Origin: Naegleria lovaniensis
Taxonomy: Eukaryota > Heterolobosea > Eutetramitea > Acrasida > Naegleriidae
Assembly (NCBI RefSeq): GCF_003324165.1
Contig: NW_025407857.1
Span: 372,001-436,000, forward strand
Reading direction: 5' to 3'
Length of the DNA stretch: 64,000 nt
Shown: positions 63,901-64,000 of the stretch, piece after piece
How the letters are laid out: every line of letters begins with the position of its first letter
Position numbering within the stretch: position 1 is the stretch's first letter
Position numbers and translations under genes: made by a program
The notes under the pieces: model-generated
What the model saw: the letters and a program-made list of their open reading frames with translations, nothing else
Databases searched by the model: none
Told to the model about the DNA's origin: nothing

Positions 63901-63975
63901 TCAGATTTCAAAGGATTTGGATCGGTGGCAATGCCCACTCAACCAATAGCTTTGATTTTAAACCCACTGTCTTGA
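60913..63975 (+). CDS. Cytochrome P450-like protein lacking the haem cysteine
   Basis: The start is ATG 60913 (MYFENYLL), 1020 aa; upstream there is only GTG. The N-terminus has a membrane anchor (VAGIFVAFLLVLVTIAVL). Residues about 125-185 resemble the start of P450s (ILFLEKASELYGPVFTI..YFKEW). Near 884 is EAAR, fitting the K-helix ExxR, and near 937 YRPDRF fits the PERF motif. However, the haem-binding segment FxxGxxxCxG reads FIGLKGFAGSNF, with Ala in place of Cys, and no I-helix AGxET is present. About 220 low-complexity Ser/Thr/Pro residues (about 630-850) split the fold. It may be a non-catalytic P450 relative; family placement (CYP7/CYP51-like) is uncertain. Confidence 0.68.
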   Translation: MYFENYLLNVAGIFVAFLLVLVTIAVLHHYHKNRYILYFQKRPHKKCVFVSDDEQKRLHPGGKLPHRIVFPLQELLDDQKKNSKSLAATRQAAHFLHNTHANTKLVTKTGLLGWLWRNMPSIPYLSVWIQWCEDPILFLEKASELYGPVFTISSYFKEWTFMVGEGTNKFFFDAKQLDEQAARDYLYKPLIMNGAAVASTSSNASFKIETVPPKTSHATTSSSSSSMTTTTPTREEIWNQDWLYKSKTFMKEGFTNKNALVKYLENIKREVRSLLFHQQHINLKFVDRNEKTAIAEMELPTPKILHKHSDSFFPDSSSSSSSSSGAGSNQGSQQPLEVVVVNDLFSQMSKFVVRSLMRSVLGSSFVKRHGDEVTDNIVFLETQIHNPFVTLYYNHLRSNLLEYVWMPSVIEQIETKKKRVHYLISSEIERRVKMMEFENLEEVPYTQQQQHAFSHQSLPASQPSLQRNVSSKEDTTNLHYCYIDFILERNGSDKYGGLHATTSIYANHIMCLLVESMSSVAALGWTIAHVASDSTLQDRLRMEVNLFKEKLEKESSQFIRSMWSEATSSVRPLLPHFSPTTISMATPQHLEAFTQPATNLSTEEFDTISGQDNNSLENSEGVSTITDTSLTNSAGGGGGLREEDVEELRKQSMLEDGGLSSTADDTQSHHTSTDTNPPDSIPSLSIPSSPGPLSMRATSSTEEMFRVQQQQPTQRFTRAVPLLGNPPFTTSPVDHTPTGDGGGEDQSSLKEPSVNTDSGGPSNVNNTIVTTPTAPKPSGLAKRRPSFTLLSGGALSTSSPTKPTETTTSILPPSPIHTNTFASSSERNPVLGRGGTSSNVSTSNTSGSELSSHMSSNYNMRLVESILQSNACEDPLKLLDSCLKEAARIYSLKLFTKQTLEGMNFHNLTIPANHLVCVSPFFVHRDEEVYPYDANTYRPDRFNLGEVGNLRQLAEEDHAFIGLKGFAGSNFTMLSSKLFLMELLSNYQVETPQLFASDFKGFGSVAMPTQPIALILNPLS

Positions 63976-64000
63976 ATGTTTGGTTTAAATATTATTAAAG

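Overview
The window looks like a piece of a protist nuclear chromosome, most likely from Naegleria (Heterolobosea). The reasons are AT-rich DNA, about 38 closely packed genes in 64 kb, start codons in A-rich contexts, long Ser/Thr/Asn/Gln low-complexity stretches, short GT-AG introns (about 50-185 bp, mostly GTAAGT donors) in about a third of the genes, and a gene content typical of free-living amoebae (7TM-RGS proteins, beta-helix receptor kinases, COMMD, SNAP-47-like SNARE). The species cannot be settled from the sequence alone. No tRNA, rRNA, CRISPR or bacterial operon structure was seen. Genes are called on both strands. Multi-exon models were built by reading splice sites so that frame and domain motifs continue across each junction.

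Layout. 1-9.1 kb (plus strand): an IQ-motif protein cut by the window edge, a variant histone H3, an unknown protein with a decayed tandem copy in front of it, a RING protein and folylpolyglutamate synthase. 9.4-12.9 kb (minus): two tandem sphingomyelin-synthase-like membrane enzymes. 13.7-17.1 kb (plus): a short retrotransposon-like insertion with target-site duplications at the start of the TELO2 (Tel2) gene. 17.1-25.9 kb: an unknown coiled protein, a calmodulin-like protein, a GRAM plus twin-SNARE protein (SNAP-47-like), a class 3 (diacylglycerol-type) lipase, a mitochondrial-looking protein with a frame problem, a secreted basic protein and a small unknown. 27.3-33.9 kb (plus): a two-pass beta-helix receptor kinase with two micro-exons and a 7TM-RGS receptor. 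34.6-44.7 kb: a small unknown, a COMM-domain protein, unknowns, a divergent coiled-coil GTPase paired head-to-head with a zinc-finger protein, the U4/U6 snRNP protein PRP4 and an importin-alpha-like protein without an IBB. 45.5-50.3 kb (minus): a nuclease-kinase fusion resembling Crinkler-type effectors, a decayed gene, and two paralogues of a small family I do not recognise. 51-64 kb: an unknown and a long coiled-coil protein, TsaE, Rab5, PNPO, a papain-like/NlpC-like cysteine protease candidate and a P450-like protein that appears to lack the haem cysteine.

The genes are mostly independent housekeeping and signalling genes and do not form a pathway cluster. Local links are tandem duplication (sphingomyelin-synthase-like pair, the 48-50 kb pair, the fossil at 4.4 kb) and shared divergent promoters (17,960-18,173; 23,971-24,222; 40,248-40,473), two of which carry E2F-like or GACGTC motifs. 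The strongest candidates for something little described are the nuclease-kinase fusion at 45.5-47.3 kb, the micro-exon structure of the receptor kinase, the cysteine-less P450-like protein and the unnamed paralogue pair at 48.3-50.3 kb.
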